Under the pieces are notes generated by a model, which saw only the letters and a list, made by a program, of their open reading frames with translations, was not told the DNA's origin and did not search any database. Shown in pieces: positions 54,215 through 63,655 of a stretch of DNA of 64,000 nt. Position 1 is the first letter of the stretch, and every line of letters starts with the position of its first letter. Source of the DNA: Microbacterium halimionae (GTDB lineage: Bacteria > Actinomycetota > Actinomycetes > Actinomycetales > Microbacteriaceae); the NCBI RefSeq assembly GCF_011761265.1, contig NZ_JAAOZB010000001.1, positions 248,001-312,000 on the forward strand, in the 5' to 3' direction. The position numbers were made by a program, and so were the translations under genes.

Positions 54215-55531
54215 CTACGGCACGAGCGGATGACCCAGCGCTTCGGCGATCGCGTCGCCCATGTGGCTTACGGGTGTTTGGCAGGGACCAAGACCCGGGT
54301 TGTTTGCGGCGGTGTCCTGCGTCGAATCGCACTCTCCCGAAACGATGTCGGAATTCGTCATGACTGCGAGCGTGATTCCTGCCGGCTCGTAGTACTGCAC
54401 GTAGGCGTTGTATCCAGGCAGCGCTCCTTCGTGCCCGTACCAATCCATTGCGAGCCCGAGCCCCATCCCATAGGCGCGCTCGGGTGTTTGCGGAATACGG
54501 TCCTCTGGACCTGCCCAGATCGGCACGTCGAAGTCGAACGAGCTCAACCGCACATCTTGCATCCCCGGTGAAAGAATTCCGTCGCCTGTTCCCAGCACTT
54601 CACCCCAGGTGAGCAGGTCGTCGATTGTGGAGATCGCCGCTCCCGCGGCCCACCCCCACGAAGGGTTCAGGTTCGTGACATCCACCGGCTCGCCCACAGC
54701 GATTTCCTCGTCGCTCAGTCCCTGCATGGTGTACCCCTGCGGGTGCGGATCGGGGTATGCGTCATCCGTCGCAAGACTGGTGTGCGTGAGTCCCGCCGGC
54801 GCGAACACTCTCTCGGCCAGCACCTCATCCAGGGGTTCGCCGGTGATCTGTTCAATGACCAGTCCGAGCAGCACCGTGTTGGTGTTGGAGTAGAACATGG
54901 CTTCACCGGGCGCGAACATCGCGGGCTCGTCACGAATGAGGTCGACCAGCTCTTCGGGCTCCCACTGTCGCGCGGGGTCGACGAAGAGCTCGTCCAGAAA
55001 TTCTTCGTTGAAGGTATAACTCGGTATTCCGCTGCGCATTTCGGCGAGTTGGGCAAGAGTTGCCGATTCGTTCGGGATGCCGGGAATGTAGTCGCCGATG
55101 GGATCATCCAGCGACAGTTCACCGGCTTCGGCGAGCTGCATCAGCGCTGACACAGTGAATGTCTTCGCGATGCTCCCCACGCGCTGATACATGTCTGCGG
55201 TCATCGGTTCGGTTTCGTCCCAGTCGGCGAATCCGACGGTCGCAATCCAGGTGCCGCCGTCGTCGGTGCGCACCCCCAGCACGGCGCCCGGAGAGCTCGT
55301 CTCGGCAAACGCTGCCGCGCCGGCAGCGTTTAGTGCGGCAGTGACGTCGGAATCGAGAGTGTCCTCGACCACTGTGAATGCGCCCGGCTCGGCCGCAGTC
55401 TCGGTCACGGCACGTGCCGAATCGTCGCGACCGTCGGCACACGAGCCGAGCACGAGCGCGCACGTGAGTACAGAAGCGGCGGCCGCGATACAACGAAAGA
55501 GCGTGGCGCTGGGAGAAAATGTGCCCGTCAT
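54215..55531 (-). CDS. Secreted serine hydrolase lipoprotein, class C beta-lactamase/D-Ala-D-Ala carboxypeptidase fold
   Basis: 438 residues. Signal peptide with lipobox LVLGSCADG; SxxK is in VGSIAKTF; YSN in MFYSNTNTVLL; a C-terminal HEGALPGYNAY stands for the KTG/HxG box. Likely trims peptidoglycan peptides or acts as an esterase; true beta-lactamase activity is uncertain. Start at 55531 gives the signal peptide. Confidence 0.88.
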   Translation of the reverse strand: MTGTFSPSATLFRCIAAAASVLTCALVLGSCADGRDDSARAVTETAAEPGAFTVVEDTLDSDVTAALNAAGAAAFAETSSPGAVLGVRTDDGGTWIATVGFADWDETEPMTADMYQRVGSIAKTFTVSALMQLAEAGELSLDDPIGDYIPGIPNESATLAQLAEMRSGIPSYTFNEEFLDELFVDPARQWEPEELVDLIRDEPAMFAPGEAMFYSNTNTVLLGLVIEQITGEPLDEVLAERVFAPAGLTHTSLATDDAYPDPHPQGYTMQGLSDEEIAVGEPVDVTNLNPSWGWAAGAAISTIDDLLTWGEVLGTGDGILSPGMQDVRLSSFDFDVPIWAGPEDRIPQTPERAYGMGLGLAMDWYGHEGALPGYNAYVQYYEPAGITLAVMTNSDIVSGECDSTQDTAANNPGLGPCQTPVSHMGDAIAEALGHPLVP

Positions 55532-55621
55532 GACCCCCAAGGTAGGACAACGCATCCACCCGCGGAATAGACCCAGGTCTTGTCCTGAGTCGGCGCCCGC
55601 ATGAGCCCATAGAATCGGCCT

Positions 55622-56524
55622 ATGCCAGCAGATCGCGATGCCGCGGGCGCTAGAGCGACGATTGCGCACAAGGTGCTGAACAACAACGTCGTGGTGTCCG
55701 TCGACGAGAACGGGCACGAGCGAGTGCTGATGGGGCGCGGGCTTGGCTTTCAACTGCGACCGCAGGACACTGTCGATCCGGCCAAAGTGGAGAAAACGTT
55801 CGTGCTCGACGACGGCACAGAGGGTGAACAGGCTCAGCGCCTTCTCGCCGATGCGCCCTACCCCCTTGTCGAGGCGGTCACATCAGCGGTTGACGAAGCA
55901 GAACGGATACTCGGACGCGACCTCGGGCGCCGGATCGTGGTCGCGATCATCGATCACATTCAGTTCGTTCTGGAGCGCATCCAAAAAGGCATCCAAATTC
56001 CAGCGACACGGATGCCGGAACTCCGCGTTCTGCACCCGCAAGAATTCGCCGCAGCCACTCACATGTCGGCCTCAATCGGAGCGTCACTCGATACTGCACT
56101 GCCCGACGAAGAAGCCGTGTTTCTCACGATGCACGTCTTGAACGCGACGCGTGATGAGCCCAACGGTACGGCTGCGCTGCTGTTTCGGCGCGTGCAACAC
56201 GTTGTCTCGACCGTCGAGAATGGCCTCGGGATCGATTTGAATCCAGAGTCACCCGACTACGCACGCTTTATTCTGCACGTGCAGTTTCTGCTGCAACGCC
56301 TGGTATCGGAGTCGATGCTCCGCGGTAACGACAGTTCATTCTTCGAATTCGCCAAGCGCAGCTACCCACGCTCGTACGAGATCGCCAAACAGGTCAAAAG
56401 TTATGTGCGTGAAGCCACCGGGTCGGCGCTCACGGACGAAGAACTTCTTTACGTGATCGTGCATGTCGAGCGCTTGTCGTCACACGTACAGGGTGGCGAG
56501 AGCGACGGCGCGGTGGTAACGTGA
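55622..56524 (+). CDS. bglG: BglG/LicT-family transcription antiterminator
   Basis: 300 residues. The N-terminal 55-70 residues are the CAT RNA-binding domain (AHKVLNNNVVVSVDENGHERVLMGRGLGF). PRD1 (about 75-180) and PRD2 (about 185-290) follow, with the phosphorylatable His residues in DHIQFVLER, HPQEFAAATHM, HVQFLLQRL and VIVHVERL. It should bind the RNA element at 56560-56589 and let transcription continue into the PTS genes when the beta-glucoside is present, with PTS phosphorylation controlling its activity. Length slightly above the family mean (about 280). Confidence 0.95.
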   Translation: MPADRDAAGARATIAHKVLNNNVVVSVDENGHERVLMGRGLGFQLRPQDTVDPAKVEKTFVLDDGTEGEQAQRLLADAPYPLVEAVTSAVDEAERILGRDLGRRIVVAIIDHIQFVLERIQKGIQIPATRMPELRVLHPQEFAAATHMSASIGASLDTALPDEEAVFLTMHVLNATRDEPNGTAALLFRRVQHVVSTVENGLGIDLNPESPDYARFILHVQFLLQRLVSESMLRGNDSSFFEFAKRSYPRSYEIAKQVKSYVREATGSALTDEELLYVIVHVERLSSHVQGGESDGAVVT

Positions 56525-56559
56525 CCGTCGCAGGGCGAAGATGTCCTGTGACCGTCTCC

Positions 56560-56589
56560 GGATTGTTACTGCGCAAGCAGGCAAAACCT
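56560..56589 (+). promoter_or_regulatory. RNA antiterminator (RAT) target of BglG
   Basis: GGATTGTTACTGC at the 5' side and GCAGGCAAAACCT at the 3' side closely match the RAT consensus known from bgl, bglP and sac operons. It lies 35 bp after bglG, and its last bases overlap the left arm of the following terminator, so the two RNA folds are mutually exclusive. Confidence 0.92.
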
Positions 56590-56637
56590 GGACTCACATC
56601 ACTTTTTTGGTGATGAACGAGTCCAGGTTATTTTTTT
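56585..56637 (+). terminator. Rho-independent terminator overlapping the RAT
   Basis: AACCTGGACTC (56585-56595) pairs with GAGTCCAGGTT (56619-56629); inner arms ATCAC and GTGAT extend the stem around a T-rich loop. Seven T follow (56631-56637). It should stop transcription before the PTS gene unless BglG stabilises the RAT. Confidence 0.93.
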
Positions 56638-56699
56638 GCCCAAAAGCAGGCTGAAGACGCGTCAGAGACACACAGCCGCAGGGTTGCGGCGGAAGGTGA

Positions 56700-58562
56700 A
56701 TGGGCCCGATGGACTATTCCAAGACAGCGACCGAGGTACTGAAAGGCGTCGGCGGCGAAGGCAACGTGCAGTCGCTCGTCCACTGCGCCACGCGGCTTCG
56801 ATTCGTCCTCAAAGACGAATCGAAAGCGGACAGCGCAGCAATCAAGGCGACGCCGGGCGTCGTGACGACGGCTCAGGCGGGCGGCCAATATCAGGTCGTC
56901 ATCGGCAACGATGTACCCGAGGTCTTCGAGGAGATCGGCAAGATTTCTAAGTTCGGGGGCGGGAACGATTCCTCCGCGGCAACCGATGCCCCGAAGGGCA
57001 ACCTCTTCAATCGCTTTATATCGATGATCTCGGCGATCTTCACCCCTCTACTGTGGGCTCTGGCGGGGACGGGACTGTTGAAAGCATTCGTTGCTGCTGC
57101 CGTTACTTTCGGTTGGCTCGACCCCTCCACGAGCACGTATTTAGTTCTCAATGCGCTGTCGGACGCGTTCATCAACTTCTTGCCCCTGGCGCTGTCGATT
57201 ACCGCTGCCCGATATTTCAAGGCGAGCGAGTTCACATCGTTGGCGATCGCGGGGGCTCTGCTCTATCCGACGATCACCGCGTCGGTCGGAACCGAAGGAC
57301 TCACGTTCTTCGGCATCCCGTTCACGATGGTCACCTACGTCTCCAGCGTCATTCCGATCATCATCATCGTCTGGCTGCAGAGCTACGCTGAGAAATTTCT
57401 CTACCGGGTACTTCCCAGCGCGATCCGACGCTTCGTCACACCGATGATCGTTGTCCTGATCGCCGTACCGCTCGTCTTCCTCGCTGTCGGCCCGCTCTCG
57501 GCCGTCCTGAGCGGATGGATCGGCTCGGGTATTGGCTGGGTGTTCGCGACAGTGCCGTGGGCCGGCGGTGCCCTTATGGGTGGTCTCTGGCAGGTATTTG
57601 TGATCTTCGGTTTGCACTGGGGACTCGTTCCGCTGTTCACACTGGAGTTCCAGAACTCAGGCCAGATCCTCTTGATCGGTCCGGTGTTCGCCGCAGTTCT
57701 CGCCCAAGCCGCTGCCGTGGCCGGCGTGTGGGTGCGTACACGCAGCAAGAGCCTCAAGTCCCTCGCCGCACCCGCGACGCTTTCTGGCTTCCTCGCCGGC
57801 GTCACGGAACCCGCGATCTACGGCATCAACCTGCCCCTCAAGCGGCCGTTCGCCTTCGGCATCATCGGCGGCGCGGTAGGTGGTGCCATCATCGCGATCG
57901 GTGGTGTTTATTCCACCGCCTTCGTGGTGCCCTCCGGCCTCGCTCTCCCCGCACTTTTCGGCAACGGCAACATGGTGCTCCTCGCACTCGGCCTTGCCGC
58001 CGCGATCTTGATCTCGTTCGTTCTTACCGTCGTCGTCGGTTTCAAGGACCCGGTGGAGAACGAACTGATTCGCGCTGAAGGCAATGACCTCGAAGTACGG
58101 AGTCCACTGGATGGCACCGTCGTGCCGCTGGGTGACGTGCCCGATGCAGTCTTCGCCGAAGGTGGGCTGGGTCAAGGAGTGGCAATCATGCCGCGTTCCG
58201 GCGCACTCTACGCTCCATTCGATGCTCTCGTGGTTGCCGCTTTCCCCACAGGACACGCGATCGGACTGCAGCACGCGGACGGTGCCGAGTTGCTGATCCA
58301 CATCGGCATCGACACGGTCAAACTCGGAGGAAAGCACTTCACCCTCAAGGTCGAAGGCGGTCAGCATGTGAAGGCGGGCGACCTTCTCGTCGAGTTCGAC
58401 GTTGCCGCCATCACGGATGCCGGTTACAACCTGATCACGCCCATCGTGATCACCAACACCGAGTTGTATCCGACCGTTAGCACGCCCGCATCCGGCCCGG
58501 TAGCTCACGGCGAGCCTCTCTTCTTCGCCGTCGCCGAAGAAGCCGCGATCGCAGCATCCTAA
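56700..58562 (+). CDS. bglF: Beta-glucoside-specific PTS enzyme IIBCA
   Basis: 620 residues, single-chain IIBCA. IIB has the phosphorylated Cys in VHCATRLRF (C29). IIC (about 100-450) has eight to ten helices and the conserved segment GVTEPAIYGINLPLKRPF. IIA (about 465-615) has the active His in LLIHIGIDTVKLGG (H534). It imports and phosphorylates a beta-glucoside such as salicin, arbutin or cellobiose. The ATG at 56700 has GGAAGG close by; ATG at 56709 is an alternative start. Expression depends on the upstream antiterminator switch. Confidence 0.95.
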   Translation: MGPMDYSKTATEVLKGVGGEGNVQSLVHCATRLRFVLKDESKADSAAIKATPGVVTTAQAGGQYQVVIGNDVPEVFEEIGKISKFGGGNDSSAATDAPKGNLFNRFISMISAIFTPLLWALAGTGLLKAFVAAAVTFGWLDPSTSTYLVLNALSDAFINFLPLALSITAARYFKASEFTSLAIAGALLYPTITASVGTEGLTFFGIPFTMVTYVSSVIPIIIIVWLQSYAEKFLYRVLPSAIRRFVTPMIVVLIAVPLVFLAVGPLSAVLSGWIGSGIGWVFATVPWAGGALMGGLWQVFVIFGLHWGLVPLFTLEFQNSGQILLIGPVFAAVLAQAAAVAGVWVRTRSKSLKSLAAPATLSGFLAGVTEPAIYGINLPLKRPFAFGIIGGAVGGAIIAIGGVYSTAFVVPSGLALPALFGNGNMVLLALGLAAAILISFVLTVVVGFKDPVENELIRAEGNDLEVRSPLDGTVVPLGDVPDAVFAEGGLGQGVAIMPRSGALYAPFDALVVAAFPTGHAIGLQHADGAELLIHIGIDTVKLGGKHFTLKVEGGQHVKAGDLLVEFDVAAITDAGYNLITPIVITNTELYPTVSTPASGPVAHGEPLFFAVAEEAAIAAS

Positions 58563-58590
58563 TCTGCCCGCGGCGGCGGAATCACACTGA

Positions 58591-60057
<1,467 letters not shown>

Positions 60058-60077
60058 CGCCGTCCCACAATGATTTC

Positions 60078-60113
60078 GTCGCCTCCGGGTCAGTTCACTG
60101 GCCCGGAGGCGAC
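60078..60113 (+). terminator. Perfect 12-bp hairpin between bglA and the HAD gene
   Basis: GTCGCCTCCGGG (60078-60089) and CCCGGAGGCGAC (60102-60113) form a perfect stem with a 12-nt loop, followed by CTGTTTGG. It probably reduces or stops readthrough into the HAD gene 16 bp downstream. Confidence 0.7.
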
Positions 60114-60129
60114 CTGTTTGGAGTTCTCC

Positions 60130-60969
60130 ATGGCATCCACCCGCATGGTCTTTCTCGACGTCGACGGCACCATCATCGACCACGCTCAGCGACTCCGACC
60201 GTCCGTCGTCAGTGCGGTTCAAGGCGCGCGCGCGGCCGGCCACCTCGTCTACGTCTGCACGGGTCGGGGGAGCAAAGAGATCCCGGCGACAGTGCTCGAC
60301 ATTGGGTTCGATGGCGTCATCTCCGCTGGCGGCGGCTTCATCGAGCACGACGGCGACGTACTCGCTCGGCACACGATGACCGACGAAGCTGTCGCGGATC
60401 TCGTTGCGTTCTTCGAAGCCGAAGATGTCGAGTACAACCTGCAGGGGTATGACGACGTCTACCCGAGCCCGGGACTCATCGAACGCATCGTGCCCATGTT
60501 CGCTCGCGAGGGCATGGTTTCTCCGGATGCCGCCGCATCAGCCGACATGGAACGCTTGAGAATGCGGATGACGTATCGCGGTCCCGCACCCGCGGGCAGC
60601 GTCGCAAAAGCCACTTTCTTCGGCACACACCAAAGCACGTTCGCCCGCGTGCGCGACGGACTCGGCGACCGCTTCCACGTCATCACAGGAACGATTCCAT
60701 ACCTCGGTGAAGCCGGTGGCGAGATCAGCCCGGCCGGCGTCAACAAGGGCGCAGCTATCGCCGAACTCGTCGCGCACCTCGGGCGCTCGATCGATGACAC
60801 GATCGGAATCGGCGACAGCTACAACGACCTCGAAATGCTTCAGATCTGCGGAGTCGGTATTGCGATGGGTAACGCCGATGACGCCGTAAAGTCGCACGCG
60901 AACGAGGTGACAACGAGCGTGGCAGAAGACGGCGTCTGGAATGCCTTCCAGCGACACGGACTCATCTAA
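60130..60969 (+). CDS. HAD-family phosphatase, Cof type
   Basis: 279 residues. Motif I FLDVDGTII, motif II VYVCTGRG, a C2B-type cap (about 80-190), then motif III Lys in VNKGAAIAELV and motif IV IGIGDSYNDLEML. Cof-type enzymes dephosphorylate sugar phosphates. Placement after the beta-glucoside genes suggests relief of sugar-phosphate stress; substrate unknown. ATG at 60130 follows a GTTTGGAG ribosome site. Confidence 0.9.
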   Translation: MASTRMVFLDVDGTIIDHAQRLRPSVVSAVQGARAAGHLVYVCTGRGSKEIPATVLDIGFDGVISAGGGFIEHDGDVLARHTMTDEAVADLVAFFEAEDVEYNLQGYDDVYPSPGLIERIVPMFAREGMVSPDAAASADMERLRMRMTYRGPAPAGSVAKATFFGTHQSTFARVRDGLGDRFHVITGTIPYLGEAGGEISPAGVNKGAAIAELVAHLGRSIDDTIGIGDSYNDLEMLQICGVGIAMGNADDAVKSHANEVTTSVAEDGVWNAFQRHGLI

Positions 60970-60999
60970 ACGCGCTGAGACTCCAGTTCGCGATGCCGC

Positions 61000-61839
61000 T
61001 CACAGAAAGATGTCGGGGAACAGCTCCTCGTCGGGAGTGCCCGGAACGGCGGCATAACCCGAAAAATCAGTGACCCCGGATGCCTCCAACACGTCTTCGA
61101 CGATCAGTGTCTGCCCCGTGTACTCCCGAGACGGCTGAATGAGCACCTGATACGCGGCATCGGCGTAAATCTCCGGCGTGCGACTTGCCCGCATCATACG
61201 GTCGCCACCGAGCGAGAACTGCACAGCAGCCGTAGCGATTGTCGTCCGCGGCCACAGTGTATTGGCGGCAATGCCGTCGGATGCGAACTCGGCGCTGATC
61301 CCGAGCGTTGCCATCGTCATGCCGTACTTGGCAAGCGTGTACCCGGTGTGGGAACCGAGCCACCGCGGCGTGATGTTGAGCGGCGGTGACAGCGACAGAA
61401 TGTGCGGGTTCGGCGCATCCTTCAATATCGGAACCGCGGCCCGAGAGAGAAGGAACGTTCCGCGCACGTTGACGTCTTGCATGAGGTCGTACTTCTTCGG
61501 CGAGAGTTCCAGGGTGCGGGAAAGATCGATCGCGCTCGCATTGTTAACGACGGCATCGATGCGTCCGAATTCCCCTTGGGTTTTCATGATGGCTTCGGTG
61601 ATGTCGTCTTCATTTCGGACGTCACCCACGAGCGGAAGTGCGTGTCCGCCGGCATCCTCGATGGCTTTTGCGGCGGTGTGCACGGTGCCTTCGAGCTTCG
61701 GGTGCGGAGTGTCAGTCTTGGCGAGAATCGCAATGTTTGCGCCGTCGCGTGCGGCTCGGAGCGCAATGGCGAGGCCGATGCCGCGGCTGCCGCCCGACAT
61801 CAAGATGGTGTGTCCGGCGAGCGGCTTTTCGTGGGTCAT
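61000..61839 (-). CDS. Short-chain dehydrogenase/reductase, HSDL2-like
   Basis: 279 residues. The cofactor loop is MSGGSRGIGLAIALRAARDGANI, NNAS follows at about 95, and the active site is Ser in ILSLSPPLN with YTLAKYG. The stretch AKTDTPHPKLEGTVHTAAKAIEDAGG resembles HSDL2-type enzymes acting on acyl or steroid-like substrates. Start at 61839; a very long upstream frame is rejected as it runs antisense to nothing useful and through the crotonase gene. Cotranscribed with the crotonase 16 bp upstream. Confidence 0.9.
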   Translation of the reverse strand: MTHEKPLAGHTILMSGGSRGIGLAIALRAARDGANIAILAKTDTPHPKLEGTVHTAAKAIEDAGGHALPLVGDVRNEDDITEAIMKTQGEFGRIDAVVNNASAIDLSRTLELSPKKYDLMQDVNVRGTFLLSRAAVPILKDAPNPHILSLSPPLNITPRWLGSHTGYTLAKYGMTMATLGISAEFASDGIAANTLWPRTTIATAAVQFSLGGDRMMRASRTPEIYADAAYQVLIQPSREYTGQTLIVEDVLEASGVTDFSGYAAVPGTPDEELFPDIFL

Positions 61840-61855
61840 AGCGTCTTCTCTCGTC

Positions 61856-62617
61856 TCAACGGGCTGAAGCTTTCGCGAAGGCGGCAACGCGTGCCTTCGC
61901 CTGGTCGGTGTCGAAAGCGGCGCCAATCGTTGCCGCCTCATCGGCGAGATTCGCCTCGAAGTTGCGGCCGGCACCGGTGCGGACGAGCCGCTTGGCCTGC
62001 CCGTACGCGCCCGTTGCGCCAGCCAGCCAGAACGCGGCGATTTCGTCGGCACGCGCCGCGGGGTCGGGGGCGACTTCTGCAATGAGCCCCCACTCGAGCG
62101 CTTCGACGGCGGTGAGCGTGCGGTCTTGCAAGAGCAACTGCAGCGCCCGGCGCTCGCCGATCGCAGCCGGCAGCAGCGTAGAAACGCCGAGGTCGGGGGT
62201 GAGGCCGATGTTGGCGTAGCGGCTGACGAACTTGGCGTCTTCAGCGGCCACGATGTAGTCAGCTGAAAGCATGAGGCCGAGTCCGCCGCCCGCAACGGCG
62301 CCCTGCACAACAGCGACCATCGGGATATGGGAGTCGACGAAAGTGCGAATGCCCTCGTGAATGACGTGCGCGGCATCCGTGACTGCGTCACCGGCAGCCC
62401 CTGACGTCGACATTGCAATCACATCGCCGCCGGCGCAAAAAGCGGGGCCAGCGGCATCGAGCACAATTGCACCGACCGACGGATCGGTTGTGACGGCGCG
62501 GGCAACATCACGCCAGCGCGCACCCATCTCGAAGTCCATCGCGTTCAGTCGGTTGGGCCGGTTGAACGTCACACGGGCAAGCCCCTCGGTCACCGACACG
62601 AGAATCGAATCGCTCAC
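61856..62617 (-). CDS. Enoyl-CoA hydratase/isomerase (crotonase) family protein
   Basis: 253 residues. FCAGGDVIAMS and QGAVAGGGLGLMLSADYIVAAEDAKFVSRYANIGLTPDLGVSTLLP hold the oxyanion hole; the usual hydratase Glu pair is partly replaced (the second is Asp in PDLG), as in isomerase-like members. GTG at 62617 with AAGGAG is preferred; ATG at 62635 is possible. Paired with the SDR, suggesting a short acyl-CoA degradation step. Confidence 0.88.
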   Translation of the reverse strand: MSDSILVSVTEGLARVTFNRPNRLNAMDFEMGARWRDVARAVTTDPSVGAIVLDAAGPAFCAGGDVIAMSTSGAAGDAVTDAAHVIHEGIRTFVDSHIPMVAVVQGAVAGGGLGLMLSADYIVAAEDAKFVSRYANIGLTPDLGVSTLLPAAIGERRALQLLLQDRTLTAVEALEWGLIAEVAPDPAARADEIAAFWLAGATGAYGQAKRLVRTGAGRNFEANLADEAATIGAAFDTDQAKARVAAFAKASAR

Positions 62618-62766
62618 GAGTTCTCCTTCGAACATCGCGCCCTCCGCACATGGAGTGGCATCGGGTCTCAGCCTATGCGGAACCCGGGCCCACGTGCGAG
62701 CTCCGCAGCAATCCACACCGTGCGGCCGGCCGGCCAGCGCCGCTACTGCACCTTCCCTGCCTCCCC

Positions 62767-62844
62767 CTGCACGAACTCAGGCAAAATCAGCCCGAGCGGC
62801 GCATCACGCCAGCCCGAAGCCCCAATCTGCCTGAGTTGGTGCAG
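62767..62844. repeat. Inverted repeat downstream of the ECF T-component gene
   Basis: CTGCACGAACTCAGGCA (62767-62783) and TGCCTGAGTTGGTGCAG (62828-62844) match at 16 of 17 positions around a 44-bp GC-rich centre. It lies in the 249-bp gap between ecfT and the crotonase gene and is a likely terminator or REP-like element. Confidence 0.7.
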
Positions 62845-62866
62845 GCGCAGCGCGACCGCGACAGGC

Positions 62867-63655
62867 TCAGCTGAGGCCGAGGATGAAGTTCCAGGTGCCG
62901 GCGGCGACCGCCGCGCCAACGGATGCCGCAGCCACACCGGCCGCGATCAGCACGAGGCCGAGATCCGCGGGGTGGAGGCGTGACGGCCGTGCCCAGGTGC
63001 GCTCGACGTCAGCCCCGAATCCGCGGGCTTCCATCGCGGTCGCAAGCTTTGTTCCCCGCCGGATCGCCAAGACGAACAGGGCAAAGGACTGCCCCACGAA
63101 CCTCCGAAGGCGTCCGGTGTCGGCGACGCCTCGGGCCCGCCGAGAGAGCGAAAGCTCGCGCCAGTCCTCGATCAGCAGCCCCACCAAGCGGAGCCCCGCG
63201 AGAGCTCCGAGCACGAATCGCGCGGGAAGCCGCAGTATCTGCGCGAGAGCATCGGCAAGATCGGTCGGGTCGGTTGTCATGAACAGCACAATGCTCGGCA
63301 CAGCGATCGCGAGAACACGCAGAACTATCGCAAGTGCGAGCGAGATCGACCCGTCGCTGATGCGAAGCAACCCGAATTCGAAGTAGATCTGCCCATCGGG
63401 TCGACCGTACAAAACCGTAGCCGCTCCCGCGATCACCGCACCGAGCGCGATCGGCCAGGTGCGCAGCCATAGCGCGCGAGCGGGGATGCGGCAGATAGGA
63501 AGCAGCAGCAGCGTCGCAACAAGGCTTACGCCGGCCGACACGGCGTCGATCGACAGCAGCAGCGTCACCGAAATCACGAGGGCTGCGGCAAGCTTTGCGA
63601 CCGGATTTCGCCGTGCGAGCGGGCTCGCCGAAACGTCGAGTTCGAGCAAGCTCAT
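62867..63655 (-). CDS. ecfT: Energy-coupling factor transporter transmembrane protein EcfT
   Basis: 262 residues. N-terminal NPVAKLAAALVISVTLLL and several helices are followed by the coupling motif ARFVLGALAGLRLVGLLIEDWRELSLSRRARGV with two Ala-Arg-Gly-type signatures (SRRARG, MEARGFG) that bind the ATPases. It overlaps the ATPase gene by four bases. The vitamin or metal substrate depends on an S component outside the window. Confidence 0.9.
   Translation of the reverse strand: MSLLELDVSASPLARRNPVAKLAAALVISVTLLLSIDAVSAGVSLVATLLLLPICRIPARALWLRTWPIALGAVIAGAATVLYGRPDGQIYFEFGLLRISDGSISLALAIVLRVLAIAVPSIVLFMTTDPTDLADALAQILRLPARFVLGALAGLRLVGLLIEDWRELSLSRRARGVADTGRLRRFVGQSFALFVLAIRRGTKLATAMEARGFGADVERTWARPSRLHPADLGLVLIAAGVAAASVGAAVAAGTWNFILGLS

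Noticed and set aside
54215..55531. Calling the serine hydrolase an antibiotic-resistance beta-lactamase
   Set aside because: The SxxK and YSN motifs are shared by carboxypeptidases and esterases of this fold; nothing in the sequence or context shows resistance.
61840..62418. N-terminal extension of the SDR gene by 193 codons
   Set aside because: The extension overlaps the crotonase gene in another frame and has no domain; the ATG at 61839 gives a normal SDR length.
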